A stretch of DNA of 64,000 nucleotides from Episyrphus balteatus. Its lineage: Eukaryota; Arthropoda; Insecta; Diptera; Syrphidae. Numbering within the stretch: position 1 is the first letter of the stretch; each line of letters begins with the position of its first letter. The stretch is taken from NCBI RefSeq assembly GCF_945859705.1, contig NC_079135.1:20090501-20154500 (forward strand), written 5' to 3'. Positions 1-13,078 of the stretch are shown here, in pieces. Made by a program: the position numbers and the translations under genes. A model generated the notes under the pieces. The model worked only from the letters and a program-made list of their open reading frames with translations, ran no database searches and was not told the origin of the DNA.

Positions 1-812
1 CAAGCTACACAATGTTAATTCAAGAAACTTGCGAAAAACCTCAAAACACCAGTGGAGATCTGTTGCCCCCCGAACAGCCACCAGTGTGGGATGTACCGTA
101 ATCTCAGTCTGGAAATTCGACATGTTTGACTTTAAAAAATTCTAACTTCTCTTGTAGGCATCTTTGAAATTAGATTGATACGTCATATGGAAGGTGAAAT
201 AATAAGCTTGCACATGGTATATATTTTTTATAGGTTGTCAAACAAAAAAATTGATTACATAGCCTGAGAACATAAAAATAAATGTTTTTTTTTTTGCTTT
301 TTTAATGAAATTTGATCGAGTTCAAAAAATTCTATCTCTTTTTGTAGATGTCTCATAGACCTGATCTATATATATATTTTGAGCTAAGACAATAAGCTTT
401 CAGATGGTATAAAATTTTTTATAGGTTGTTAGTTAAGAAAATGGAATTAATGACGTGAGAAGATAAAAATGCATGTTTTCTTTGCTTTTTTTGATGAAAA
501 TGATTGTTTTAAATAAATTATTTTTATACTTTTTGCGCATTGTAAAAATTTAAAAATGGTTTTATTCTTAAGAAGAAATACTTGGCTTTTAAATTGCATA
601 ATTTTTTTTGTAAGCTTTTAAAATAAAAAATTAATATAATGAGAAAATAAAAAAGGTATTTTTTTTAGCTTTTTCTTGTAGATTATGATTGTTTGAAAAA
701 AGTAAACACTTCAATTGACTCATTTTAAACAAAAGCACACAACCTGTTTTCTGACGACGTTGTCACGTAAAATCATCGTCAGTAAACCGGCTCAACAGAC
801 AAGCAGTCCCCG
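1..812. repeat. Arm of a dispersed TE-like repeat
   Basis: The start of the window reads CAAGCTACACAATGTTAATT and is repeated in reverse complement at 25300-26035, whose outer end is the mirror of that sequence. Shared landmarks include AACCTGTTTTCTGACGACGT near 740-760 and a GTAAACCGGCT block near 783. The copy here carries about 70 extra bases (48-120). No coding capacity is visible. Truncated by the window edge, so the full element cannot be defined. Confidence 0.7.
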
Positions 813-2155
813 CGGTTTAAATTATTTGTAGTAAAGTTTTTGTATTAAGGGCGAAAAGTGAAAAAACGCTCTTTTTCATGGATTTTTTGTGAAGAGGCAT
901 TTATAATTATATAAACATAAAGAATACATGCACATATAGCAAATTTAATGTATTAAAAGAATTCGCTGTGAATTTTATAAAATATTGGGTTCCGTTATAT
1001 TTGTAGTAGATCTCCTAGACGACCTCCAAAAAAAGGTGTCTGGCGGTGAGCAAGATATCTCTGATCCAAATCACCTTAAATTAAAAAAAAAAACCAAAAG
1101 ATTCATTTCCAGGACAGACGAATGCAGGTAATGAACGAAGGAATATTCAACATTTTTGACAAAATTGCGGCTTCCCAAAGAAAAAAAAAATCGTTTTTTT
1201 TCACGAAAATTTACACTTTAAAGTGGCTTAATTATTGTCAAAAACCTTATTCCTTCGTTTATTACCTGGCAAAAGTATCTAAGAAAATTTTATAAAAATT
1301 TCAAGCCGATCACTCAAGCCCTTTCGGAGAAATGTTGCTCACCGACTTTGAAAACACAGTTTCGAGAAATGTAAACTTAGTTAAAAAGTCTTCACAAAAA
1401 TACCTACGTATTTTCTCAGAAACTAACTGCTGTATCAATATGGAATTTGCGGACAATATTCTTAATAAAGTATACATAAAGGGAAAAAGAGAGAATGGAA
1501 ACAGTTTGTTTGTTTTTTTTTTTTTTTTTTCAAAAACGGTTCAAACGATTTTGATTAAAAATACATCTACCGTTTTATAGCGGTTTTAGGACATTTATTA
1601 TAATACGGACTTAGAACCGTTTTCTTGATTTTTGACCTTCTTGTAAATAAATAATTAAATAAATTTAACTATCAAGAAAAAAGTTCAAAGGAGTCAGTTT
1701 TGGATTTTTAGAAAATATTAAAAAAAATTTTTTTTTTTAAATCAATTTTTTCAAAATGGATCAATAAATTTACTTGAAATTTTGTTTGAATTTGTGGAAA
1801 AATATTTTTTTGAAAATTTTTTGAAAAAAAAAATATTTTTTTTTAAATCGACTCTAACAATTTTCAAAACAATTGAAAAATTCTTTGATATATAAGAAAT
1901 CAAATGGATTTCCAGAGACTACTTTTTGCAAATAATATAGGAAATTTCCGCTATAAAGGCTTACAGAAGCTATAATTTTTAGAATTAGTAAAACTTTATA
2001 GAAGCAAAATTGTTACATAGGTAAAAACCTTTTTTTAGTGTGCCATTAAAGCCACTATAAAGAACTTCAAAGAATATCCCAAGAAGAATTATATCAGCGC
2101 CGATTTCGCACTGGGAGTTGTATAGGAAGGTTATAAGGTGATATTACCTTTAATA
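813..2155. other. AT-rich non-coding, small inverted repeat
   Basis: No gene seen. A short imperfect inverted repeat has outer arms at 1041-1150 (GGCGGTGAGCAA, then GGTAATGAACGAAGGAATA) and 1246-1345 (TTCCTTCGTTTATTACCTGG, then TTGCTCACCGAC). The remainder is A/T homopolymer-rich and includes phrases such as ACGGTTCAAACGATTTTGAT, related to the repeat family around exon 1A at 46-49 kb. Confidence 0.5.
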
Positions 2156-3649
2156 CAGTAAAATAAGGAGAAAAAAGGGGTAAATCTCGGAATGAATGTT
2201 AGTAGAAATTTTTTTTGCTCAATATCTTCCTTTTGCCATTCTATAACATATCTCAAAAGTCTAGAAAAATCTCATGTCCGCTTGTCGCGATTTCAAGGTC
2301 AAATCGCGAAATGGAAATTTTCAAAATTAGCAAAAATAGGCTATGGTATTATATACACATATGATACATGATTTCAAGGCATTTTTTAATGCTGATTCCA
2401 AAAAATCTAAAACAAAGACAATCTGACATCTCTGGAAAAAGATATACCTGTTTTTCATCTGTCAACTCATATTATTATAACAGTTGCAAACTTACTGCCG
2501 AAAAACCCTTAAAAGTTATGGTAGATGAACCAAATTTTGCATGAAGATTTTAGAATACATCATTATTAAAAATCAAAACAATCCATTACAAAAAATATAT
2601 ATACCTACGAAATAATGGTATTTTTTGATGGAGGGGCAAATTTTAGGATATGCACTAAAGAAGATTCTTGTTCATCTAAGGAATAAGTGCTAATAGGCTA
2701 ATTTTTTCATTTTAATCTTTGTTTGGATATTCTTTAACTACCCTCAAAAATCTAAAAAAATCTCATGTCCGCAAGTCCTAATTTTCTTGGTTTGAAGATA
2801 AGGTGCAGATTTTAAAAAATTGAAAAACTACACTTCAGATATTTGTGTCAGATCAACATGAATAAGGTGCATTACTTTTTAGGGATGGTCAGGTTGACTT
2901 GTTTGTGAGTTTTATTGGAATAAGTGTTAAAAAATACCTTTAAATCATGTCGCTTATGTTGGTATACATATAAAAATTTAAACTTTTCTTATTAATTTTT
3001 TAAAATCTGCACCTTATTTTCAAACCAAGAAAATTAGGACTTGCGGACATGAGATTTTTTTAGATTTTTGAGGGTAGTTAAAGAATATCCAAACAAAGAT
3101 TAAAATGAAAAAATTAGCTTATTAGCACTTTTTCCTAAGATGAACAAGAATCTTCTTTAGTGCATATCCTAAAATATGCCGCTCCATCAAAAAATATTAT
3201 TATTTCGTAGGTATATATAATTTTTGTAATGGATTGTTTTGATTTTTAATAATGATGGATTCTAAAATCTTCATGCTAAATTTGGTTCATCTACCATAAC
3301 TTTTAAGGGTTTTTCGGCAGTAAGTTTGCAACTGTTATAATAATATGAGTTGACAGATGAAAAACAGGTATAACTTTTTCCAGAGATGTCAGATTGTCTT
3401 TGTTTTAGATTTTTTGGAATCAGCATTAAAAAATGCCTTGAAATCATGTATCATATGTGTATATAATACCATAGCCTATTTTTGCTAATTTTGAAAATTT
3501 CCATTTCGCGATTTGACCTTGAAATCGCGACAAGCGGACATGAGATTTTTCTAGACTTTTGAGATATGTTATAGAATGGCAAAAGGAAGATATTGAGCAA
3601 AAAAAATTTCTACTAACATTTATTCCGAGGTTAAACCCTTATTTGACTG
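2156..3649. mobile_element. Foldback (long inverted repeat) element, copy 1
   Basis: Two arms of about 670 bp (2156-2825 and about 2985-3649) are near-perfect reverse complements around a loop of about 155 bp. The termini are CAGTAAAATAAGG and the inverse of CAGTCAAATAAGG. A second copy at 41544-43037 has exactly the same total length (1,494 bp) and differs at only scattered bases; a partial third copy lies at 36447-36801. No ORF of note, so it is non-autonomous. The CAGT ends with TA nearby would fit a mariner-type element, but I could not establish a clean target duplication. Confidence 0.85.
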
Positions 3650-4599
3650 GATTACTTGGCTTTAATATATGGAAGCAAAATTTTTAGCTAGTAAAAAAAA
3701 TCAAACAAAAATAATTTAAAAACCCATACATTTTCTTATATTTTCAAACTTTATTGAAAATTGAGGATAAGCTATTTAAACTCGTTTGAAAAAAAAATTT
3801 TATAACCTTTTTGTAGTTTTACTTGTTTCAGCAAATGTGTATTGTATCTAGGTTCTTAATAATGAGAGAGACTTTGAAATGCCGAAGTTGATTGAACATT
3901 AAGTTTGCAGTTCAATTTGTTTCTGTTTGTGGTAAGAACAAAGTAGTTGTAGTATATCGTGTTGTATTTTGTATTTTATTGTCATCAACATTATAATGGA
4001 GAAGAAGACTATACTCACTTTACACACACCAATACACGTACACATATAACAATTGAATGAATGTTTTTGGTTTAGCTGGTGATTTTATTGATTTGCTCAA
4101 TAATCCTCACTCAAATGTGTTCCTATACCCAATTTTAAACACCAAATCAGTTGAAGTATAGTTGTATACCGACTCAACCCAAGCCAAAAAGGAAAACCAT
4201 AGAAATGACACGATTCTATAGGAAAACATTATGATTTTGAAATGTGTGTATGCATATTGTGCAACACCAAAACCCACAACATGTTTCCCTTTCAAATGCA
4301 TATACAAAGCAGAGAGGTATTGGAATATCAATATAATGAATTTGATGCGAATAATTAATTGAATAAATAAATATAATATTGGTTTCTTATTTTACGAATG
4401 GGATATTGAATAGGAAGGATTTTTAATTAATATTTAATAGGATTAAAAATATATACAGATTCAAAATGGATAAATAGATTAGGAAATTGGCTCTGGTTTA
4501 TTATTATATTTTTGTGTTAACCTTAAAGTCATAAAAAAAATTATGTTTAATAATTAAAAAAAAAAAAACATTTTTGTACTTTTAAAGTCAATTTCCTCT
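3650..4599. other. AT-rich intergenic, nothing recognised
   Basis: No gene, tRNA or clear repeat seen. Short ORFs on the minus strand around 4107-4331 have no recognisable domain and no splice context. Confidence 0.4.
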
Positions 4600-6080
4600 T
4601 GAATTGTGAACAATTTTGACCCAAAAACTATGCTTGAGGTCTGAATTCGAAAAATTATAAAATACGGTCCTTGACTCAAAATTATTTTTAGAAGTAGTTT
4701 TCTCTAGCATGGGACACAATTTTGAGGTCCAAACTCGAATAATTTAAATCCTCTTAATATAAAACTAGGTGTTCAAAACTAATAAACTAATTTCTGCATT
4801 CACCTTGTCAACCCCTATAATTTTTTTCAAGAAAATATTGCTTGAACCAAGAACTCGACTGAAAAGGTAAAGTATCTTAAGTCGACTTAAGATGTTTTGC
4901 GTTTTTTTGTTGAACCTTGTGAAATTTTAAATTATCTTATGTTGACTTAAGAAATTTTCGTGCGTGCAAGCAGAAACAAAAAGTCATCCTTAAGTTGACA
5001 TAAGATAAAATATTTTATTCCGAAAGAGTGTGAAAAGGCAAATCATCTTATGTCAACTTAAGATTTTGGAAATTAATATAAAATACAATTTATAGAAAAG
5101 CCAAACTATCTTAAGTCATATTTTTTTCCTTATAACGGGAAAAATATTAAAAATATCTTTTTGAAATAAATTTAATAAAAAAGATCATAAAATTTGACAT
5201 CTAAACATCTAAAATTTATACAACTAAATCTACACTTGAAAGAATTTTTGGGAGGCAGCATTGAAGTGTTTTTTTGCTCTCCTGAAAAATCATCAAAATT
5301 GACTTAAGATACTTTACCTTTTCAGTCGAGACATATGGCGACAAAAAAAACATGTTTGAGGTCCTAACTCGAAATATGCAATAGCCTCTTTTAATATATC
5401 TTCTCATTAAAGCTAGTATAAACACTTTTTCTACCTGTCAATTTCGACCCAAAAATCATGTTTGAGGTCTAAACTAATTTTGTTTTTACCTTTTTCGGTA
5501 GTATAAAGTTTTGACCCAAAGCCACGTTTGAGGCTCAAACTTTAAAGATTGAAAATACTCTAAAAATTAGTCTGCGCATCCAAAAATGATAAAAAATACA
5601 TTATGTTTGAGGTCCAAAAAATTCAAAATTCTATAAAAATGTCAACAGTAAAACAAAAATTCAAAATCCTCTTAAAAATCCTCCAAAACTGTTCAAAAAC
5701 ATATTTCTGTAGACTACATTTACATAAGCTACCTTATCTTCTCCAGAACCCACGTTTGAGGTCTGAACCCAAAACTCATCAAAAACACATTTTTATCGAC
5801 CGGAGAACTTTGTTAGAGGTCCAAACTTAAAACTTCACAGTTTCAGAATTCCAAAAAATTAATCATACGTGTACAAAACAGATGAAACAACATGTTACTG
5901 TCGATAAGCCTTGCATACAATTTATATCCAAAAGCTTTGTTTGAGGTCCAAAAAATGTAAACAAAAATTTTACATTTCTTAAAATAAATCTACTTATCAA
6001 AAACACGTGTTTATATCAAAAAAAATTTGTGGTCCAAACTCGAAAAGCTTAAAATCTTCTAAGGTCCAAACTAGAAAAAA
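4600..6080. repeat. Degenerate tandem array, GAGGTCCAAACTCGAAAA unit
   Basis: The phrase TTTGAGGTCCAAACTCGAAA recurs in diverged form about every 60-110 bp (for example near 4634, 4722, 5356, 5460, 5526, 5608, 5755, 5813, 5938, 6030), usually preceded by GACCCAAAA and followed by TCAAAATCCTCT. It is an old satellite-like array, interrupted by the inverted-repeat element at 4853-5331. Short ORFs inside are periodicity artefacts. Confidence 0.65.
4853..5331. mobile_element. MITE-like element with CTTAAG palindromes
   Basis: The terminal inverted repeat is about 28-30 bp (left CTCGACTGAAAAGGTAAAGT, right its mirror ending at 5331). The interior carries further diverged ATCTTAAGTYGACTTAAGAT palindromes (near 4872, 4930, 4990, 5047). 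It sits inside the GAGGTCC array, so it inserted after that array formed. No ORF; target duplication not resolved. Confidence 0.65.
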
Positions 6081-7854
6081 ATCAAAATCGTCTAAGAATA
6101 AAACATTGAGATGGTACTGGACTACTCGTGAAGCTAAGTCAATCCCCCAGTTAATTCAAAGTGTAATCCTAGTACTCAACCGATTTTATCCATGGTTCAT
6201 TTTTGTCTGTTATAGAAATAGAAAAAAATCTCAGGTGGTCCTTGATAAAATCTAATTATAATTAGATTTTATCGTTTAACGATAAATATGTGCACTGTAT
6301 GCCTAAACTCTATTCCCTTTTTTGAACGAATCGGTAGATTTTTTCCGATAAACCCTTTTTTACACTGATAACTTACTTTATTTTGGGTTTACGAAAGATT
6401 CCTTCATTTCATGCATCAGCAGTTCAAAAAATGATCTTGATCATTTAAACATACCCAATATTATGGTTCACTTGAATGACTTTAAGGACATCACCCGGGG
6501 TTCACGTTATTGTGAATTAAGTTAAGCCTTGATAGAGGGTTCATTGTTCAATATAACAGTGAATGAATATTTTAAATTTGAATTTTGCACTCGCCTTTTC
6601 GTGTGTCCAACAAACAATTTAGAATTGTCAATTTACTCCAAAATCTTATTGTCACTCCTCGATATGCTTTTGTTTTGGGTTTGCAAAATCCTTTTATTCC
6701 ACTTGACTGATTTGGTGTGTTGTATACGAGCATGGGGTTATCTCTATAGAGCAAAAAGGCTTGAATTGAAAACCTTTTTTTTTCTATAGAATAACATGGA
6801 TTCGTTTTTTCGTACAGTCGACTATCTTTTTTTTTTGATAAGGATTCGGATATAACCTACACCTCTTATAACATAAGACTGACAAAAAATTGAAAAAAAA
6901 AAACACACATAATAATACTTGACCGCTCACCAGGAATTCTATGCTATAATCTTCTTGTGTTTGTTGTCCTTTTTTTCCTAAAAAAAAACCTTTTTCCCAT
7001 GTCCTTTGTTTGTTTCCTCAAATAGTGTCATTTCCCAATGTTGTATACGTGTATGTTTTTTTTTTTTTTTACCAAAAGGTTTCTTTTTCTATTTTCAAAT
7101 ATTTTTATTGCTATACCGGATAAAGAGGACTTTTCAGGATGAAAAAAAAATATAAATAAATGAATCTGCAAGGACACATTATCCTTAGACATAAAAAGCA
7201 TGAAGGAAGTTCACTCGGAATTAATTTTTACGGGGTGATGATTTTATGGGAAACGAATTTTTATTGCTTTGAATTATATTCATCAACTGAGTTGTAAGAA
7301 AATATGTCTATCCTAGAAAAAAAAATATTTAATTTAACCAAAAAAAATGGGTCAAGGTATAGCTTTTTTCCTGTATACCAAAACGATCAAGGTTGAAGTG
7401 TTAATTTTTTTTTCTTAAATTTTATTTTTAATGAGAATTTTTATTTAAAGTGAGAGAAAGGGAGGAAGAAAGAAATTGAAAAAAAAAAACAAAAATCTCA
7501 ATGTCATTCAGAAAAGAAACTTGATAGTGAAGTTTTGTAAGTCTAATGACATGTACAGTTTAATGAGTCTGAATTACTCGATTTTTTTCATCATTTCCAA
7601 TGAAAACGTTTGGAAACAAATATTATTTTAATTCCTCTTATTCAAATTTCTCTCTAACTCGTCCCGGGAAAATTTGACTAGGAGGGAGTCGACTGTATTC
7701 CTTTTGGCTTATTAAACTAATTTTCGAAAAAAAAAAAAAATATCCAAAGACATTTTTATAAAAATTTGTTTGACCTCATTTGACATTTGAAAATTGACGC
7801 GAGTCACTTTTTGAAAACTGAAGAGCGTCACTTTTGGTCACTTTAGGTCTACAC
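6081..7854. other. AT-rich intergenic with one perfect palindrome
   Basis: No gene seen. Contains poly-A and poly-T runs and the 30-bp perfect palindrome listed separately. ORFs at 6529-6789 and 6572-6754 overlap on opposite strands and match nothing I recognise. Confidence 0.4.
6244..6273. repeat. Perfect 30-bp palindrome
   Basis: GATAAAATCTAATTA is followed directly by its reverse complement with no spacer. Too AT-rich to exclude chance or hairpin-repair origin. No known binding site recognised. Confidence 0.8.
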
Positions 7855-8191
7855 CAGAAATGTATTAAAATTTAATACAAGACAAATATTAAAATTTTTT
7901 AGTTAATAAAAAATGTATTAAAATGTAATATGTATATAGTGGTATTAAAAAATAATACAGTTTATATTAGAATTTAATACCAAATGTATTAAATTTCAAG
8001 TATTATATATTAAAATTTAATCTTATTATATTAATTTCTAATAAGAATTTTATTAAAAGATAATACAAAAATATTTCATTTCAATACCAAATGTATTTAA
8101 AGTTAATAATATGTATTCTTTTCCTTATATATTATGTATTCTTTTCCTTATATATATTAATCATAAATAATAAAATAATGGTGATATTATT

Positions 8192-8385
8192 ACCCGTATA
8201 AACTTAGCATGACAATGACAACTTTATATAAGGTTAGCATGACAATCCTTTTCTTACCAATTCTGACCAAACTAAGCACGCGGCAATTTTTTTGACTTCA
8301 CGGCATAAATACGGCAATTATGCGGCAATTACTGAGCCAAAAAAAATTAACTTTTCAAAAGTTGTCATGCTATGTTTATACGGGT
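8192..8385. mobile_element. 194-bp MITE with 9-bp target duplication
   Basis: The left end ACCCGTATAAACTTAGCATG is mirrored at the right end by CATGCTATGTTTATACGGGT. The 9-bp direct duplication GATATTATT lies at 8183-8191 and 8386-8394. The interior contains repeated CGGCAATT. No coding capacity. A 9-bp duplication fits Mutator- or Foldback-type transposition; superfamily assignment is inference. Confidence 0.85.
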
Positions 8386-9019
8386 GATATTATTGTTTCT
8401 ATTTTATCTGTTTCACAAACTGTGGCATGTAAAATCTTATTGCCGATCAAAATTCATCTGCAATGTATGTATTTTGCTTAGAAAAAACACAAAGCGCCTT
8501 CAAATTAGTACAAATTTGCAAATATTAATTATATTTTTTTTTAGAAAATTACCTCAAACAATGGAAATTTGTTATTTTTGAATTTATAATTTTTTCAAAT
8601 GACATTTTATAAATTAAAACAAAAACAAATTTCCTTTTTACTGCGATTGAAATATAAAAATTAAAGGCCGATCAGACAAATTGGTGCCCATTTTTGACAA
8701 ACAAATTTTGACAACGTTCGCAGTATATTACTTTATTATGTGTTCTGTGGCTGCTGACGTTTGATTAAAATTTAATATTCTCGTATTACAATTTAATACT
8801 CTTTATATTAGTTTTTAATAAATTTTTATTATATTTTAATACAATTATATTAAAATGTAGTATAATTATTAGACTGATTCAAAAAAAATTTTGTTTTTCT
8901 TTTGTTCAAAGCATTGTTGAAAATATTGTTGGAAATGACGAAAAAAAAATACTGTAAAAGTTTCAGCCCTTAATGTTAACATTTAGTACCGCCGCATTGC
9001 AAATTTCTATTTCCCATAC

Positions 9020-9535
9020 GATTTGTATGGGAAAGATTGTGTATTCGTGTTTAGAATTTTTTATCTTTTTAATGGTTCATCCAAAAGGCTTGAGAAAAAA
9101 AAAGAGAACAAAAAAGCTCTTGTTAATTTTTTTGATTAACCCCCGCGTTTCGAAGTTATTCAACTTTAAAATATAAAAAGTAATTTTTTCTCATTTTTTC
9201 CGATTTTTTGACGAAATTATTAGGTTTTTCAAAAAATTTGGCAACATTTTCAAATATTTGTTTGGTTTCACAGATCCTTTTATATAACTCTCAAACACCT
9301 AATACTATCATATTAGATTTCTTCTATAAATTCGAATTATTCATTTTTTCAACTAAAAATTATTTTAATTAATTTTTCGCGTCCGTTTTTTTTAAATTTT
9401 ATAAATGCAATTTTGTAGAGCGTTCAATTTTATACAAGAAAATGATTAAATCTAGCCTTTTTGATGAACCATTAAAAAGATAAAAAATTCTAAACACGAA
9501 TACACAATCTTTCCCATACAAATCTAATAATTTTT
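9020..9535. repeat. Inverted repeat, about 70-85-bp arms
   Basis: The segment at about 9020-9095 (contains GATTGTGTATTCGTGTTTAG and ATCTTTTTAATGGTTCATC) is mirrored at about 9455-9535 with one or two differences. The 360-bp spacer has no ORF. Probably a small TE or hairpin-forming remnant. Confidence 0.7.
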
Positions 9536-9660
9536 GCAATACAAGTAGGTAACTTAATACTTAAAAAAAGATTAAAAATAATTTTAATATTTTGGCAAAA
9601 ATGTAATATTTTTTGTATTGAAAATTGCTTTAATACAAGAGCTGCATTAAAAAATACTCC

Positions 9661-10701
9661 GGAATTTTTAACCGTGCACCTGACGCGTTGAGTACCTGAA
9701 ATATAAATTTTGTAATAAAAAACTGCATTATAATGTCTCGAATAGAAAAATTAAGAGAACAAGGGCCCTCAAATTAATTCTTGTCCTCGGGTCTCGGCAG
9801 CTCAATGTACGCCTTTGACGGCCATCATGCATATTAAGATCTTAATCCTAAGAATGTAAGTATGTACAATTTTTAAACTAAAATGTCCATAAGAACGTTC
9901 ATTATTCAAATAACTCTCCTTTTACTATGCGTAAGAAGGAAATTTCCGACAAAAGTCGCAGGGAAAAGTAACAAAACCAAGTAACAGACAAAACTTGCAG
10001 ATTGAATCAGTAAATTGAAGTCTTTTTTATAACTCTGACCTTTTGAAGGAGGTGGATAAGGCTTTTTGTGATGCCAATAACATTATTCTAATTTCTTAAT
10101 AATTACATATAATCAATGCGCAAGGCTCTTCTAACAAGAACAAGACAGCTCACGATGCGTGCTGAAGGTCACTTAATTATTCCATTAAAGAATATACCAA
10201 TCCATTAAGAAATCAAATTGCAGAGTTGGTTCACAGACAAACAGAAAAGTCCAACATTCTTTGAATTACATAGTTTTTTCCTCATTCTTGGCAAACGTTA
10301 CAACGTTAAATGAGCCAATTACCAATTCAAAAACTACAAAAATTAATTCCATTACGTGAAGGATTTAATATTTCTCCCCAGCGAATATCTCTATTAATAG
10401 AATGGTCAATGTGTATGCGGATGCGAGAATGTTGGGATTTGGGTTAAGATTTAGCTTTGGGGTAATATTGTACAAAGAAAAAATCTAAGAAACTTTTACC
10501 ATCGTACGTCGCCATCGTCGTTTTCGTTATCGGCAAATTTGATTTAACTTTAGTTTTTTTTTTGTTTCCATCTCAGTAAATTTTTTTTTTGGGATGATGG
10601 TATAGAAATTGCCATCTTAGGTAGGTATGTCCTTTAACTTTATGCTGTTGAAAAGGATATCCACTGAATGTACAGGTCGCAAGTTTGTGCTTAGATTTAT
10701 T
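9661..10701. other. Intergenic, nothing recognised
   Basis: Less repetitive than its surroundings, but no ORF with coding character, no splice pattern and no RNA gene found by eye. Confidence 0.35.
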
Positions 10702-11640
10702 GTTGGTTTTTCAGTTATTTAAGCTTTTGGGGTTGGGGTCTAAATTCCGAAAACCGAAATCCCGAAAACCCAAAATCCAAAATCCCGAAAACCCAGAATG
10801 CCAAAAATCCAGAATTCCAAAACCCAGAATCCGGAAAATCCAAATCCCGGAAACCTAATATCCCGAAATCCTAGAATCCCAAAAACCCGAAGTCCTGGAA
10901 TCCCAAAAATCCGAAATCCCGGGTGGGTTCCCAAAATGATTCATTCAAAAAATTCTCAAATAACTTAAATAAAAGTTGTTCTTCGGTTATTAAAGTTTTT
11001 GGGGTATTGGTTTGAATCCCGAAAACCGAAATCCCGACAACCCAAAATTCTGAAAATTCAAAATCCCTTAAACCCAGAATCCCGAAAATCCAGAATTCTC
11101 AAAAACCCAGGATCAAGAAAATCCAAAATCATTTCAACCCAAAATCCCGAAAACCCAGAATCCCAAAAATCCAGAATTCCGAAAACCCAGAATTTGGAAA
11201 ATCCAAAATCCGGAAAACCCAAAATCCCTATAGGGTTGCCGAAACTATTCCTTCAAAATATTCTCAAATAATTTAGATAAAAGTTGTTTTTCAGTTATTG
11301 AAGTATTTTTGGAGTTGGGTTCAAAATCCCGAAAACCGAAAAACCCAAAATTTCGAAAAACCAAAAACCCGAAAATCCAAAATCCCGAAAACTCAGAATA
11401 CCGAAAATCCAGAATCTGGGAAATTCAAATTTCCGAATGAGATTCCAAAATCCTGAAAGCCCACTATCCCGACAACCCAAAATCCCGAATGGGATCTTGA
11501 AATTCGAAAAAAAAATATAAAATAAAAAATTTGCGCAAATTTTTCATTTCTGGGTTTTCTAGATTCTGGATTTTCGGGATTTTGGGCTTTCTGAATTGAA
11601 AATTTCGGGATTGTTTCGTCTCATAAATTTTTGGGCTTGA
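10702..11640. repeat. ATCCCGAAAACCC short-repeat element, three higher-order units
   Basis: A 10-12-bp unit (AATCCCGAAAACCCA and variants) fills the block. Three larger units each begin TCRGTTATT-AAG-TTTTTGGGG (near 10711, 10983, 11291), giving a higher-order period of about 270-310 bp. From about 11540 to 11610 the unit appears in the opposite orientation (GGATTTTCGGGATTTTGGG), a foldback arrangement. The leading GGGGTTGGGGTC matches the ends of the elements at 14238, 18056 and 39393. ORFs on both strands, read as FGFSGFWV-like peptides, are repeat artefacts. Confidence 0.75.
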
Positions 11641-12585
11641 TTTTTTTGTATGATTTCAAGCTTTACCCTAAGAACCCTTAAAGCAACTAAAAGAACGATA
11701 AAGATGCCACTTCCCTATCTCTGAATATATTTTTCTCTATCTTTTTTTTTTCAATTTTTCTCTGCCTCCCTTCAGAATATATATATTTTTTGTTTTCTTT
11801 ATTGACAACTTCAAGGCATTGACACATGTCAGAGATGGTTTCAATAGCTAATTAGAATTAAGATTCTAGTGGGTTTTTTCCTAGATCTATGTTATGTTGT
11901 GGAATAAAAGTTGGCTTCTTGTTGTGTATGTTTAGGCAGTTATTGCTTTTGGCAAGAGACTCTGAGCAATCTTTTTTGCCAAAATATACTAATTTTCATA
12001 TGGTAATATATACGGAAAGGGGAATACAAAATAAGTTTTCTCGAAATAAGAACGGATTAACAACTTATAGACGGCTCGAAGATGGGATGGCTTACCAACG
12101 AATGTACAACTTTTGCTTTTGCTATGTCAATTCTTGTGGAGCGTTAAGATTTTATTTATATGTGGAATATGTGTCTAAAGTTCTATTTGGGTTGAGATCG
12201 TTAATTAAAGAAACTTAATTGAAAAACTACCCGACAAAAAAGGCACATACATAGCAAAACTGGATGGTTGGAGTGTAGTAAGAAGCCGGATGGATTAACT
12301 GGATTTAAACGATTTCTATTGCCAGACAGAGAATGTAAGTAAATTGGTAGGAGGATTTCCGGTAATTTGGGGGTAATTCAATGAGGGTAAGTATGGTGAT
12401 ATTTTAACAAATCTGGATAATTGAAACACTTTTGGTTTTTCTTCATATCTTTCACATGCCAGAATTCTATATAAAAAAATCTTCGTTAGTACCGATTTAC
12501 CACAAAAATAGTTATAAAACGAATAATGAGTTTCAATGTAGAAATGGATGTCCACTTGGTCATTGATAACACAGGTTTACAAGGG
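11641..12585. other. Intergenic, unassigned ORF
   Basis: A 109-codon plus-strand ORF at 11889-12218 lies here. It is Cys/Tyr/Phe-rich with no domain I recognise and no promoter or splice context, so I do not call it a gene. Nothing else supported. Confidence 0.3.
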
Positions 12586-13078
12586 TTTTGTTGCCGAAAC
12601 AAAAACATACTTTTCTAAAGGAACTCGAATCCGAAGTCAGAAACAACTTATCAGCTCCCGTTTTTGAGATATTACCGATAGAAAATGAGTTCTTCGGACC
12701 TTATTCTTTTATATAAGGAAAATTGTTTGAGCATATTTAGTAACGGTTTCTATAAGATACCTGTTTAAATCTTTTCAATATCTTTTGTATTGCCCAAGAT
12801 ATCTTGAAATGAAGTAAGTGGGTTTGGCTTCATATATTATAAAATTTATAAAAATACCAAACTACTGAAAATATCTCGGGCAGTAAAAAAGATATCGGAA
12901 AGATTTAAACAGATTTAAAAATTTGGAAAAAAGTTCTGTTCTGTTACTAAATATGCTCAACTGCATTTTCTAACGGTAATATTTCGAAAACGGGAGCTGA
13001 TTAATTTTTTTTTTGACTTCGGATTCGAATTTAGCGCACCGAAAACCTTCAGAAAAGTATATTTTTGTTTCGGCAACA
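12586..13078. repeat. Inverted repeat, about 220-bp diverged arms
   Basis: TTGCCGAAACAAAAACATAC at the left is mirrored by GTATATTTTTGTTTCGGCAA at the right. Intermediate matches include CAGCTCCCGTTTTTGAGATA against ATTTCGAAAACGGGAGCTGA and GAGCATATTTAGTAAC against GTTACTAAATATGCTC. The arms are visibly diverged, so this is an older foldback element. No ORF. Confidence 0.7.

Larger units (their letters stand above)
7855..9660. repeat. Composite repeat rich in ATTAAAATTTAATAC
   Basis: Variants of TATTAAAATTTAATAC recur densely at 7855-8160, 8762-8870 and 9545-9660. Inside it lie the MITE at 8192-8385 and the inverted pair at 9020-9535. The recurring motif at both flanks suggests one larger TE with subterminal repeats that later took insertions. 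Outer ends are not sharply defined. Confidence 0.5.

Noticed and set aside
10740..11480. ORFs reading FGFSGFWVLEF or RKPKSRQPKI peptides
   Set aside because: Periodic readings of the CCCGAAAACCC unit on both strands; no splice or promoter context.
11889..12218. 109-codon plus-strand ORF as a gene
   Set aside because: No recognisable domain, odd composition, no splice or promoter signal, and stop-free stretches of this length occur by chance over 64 kb.
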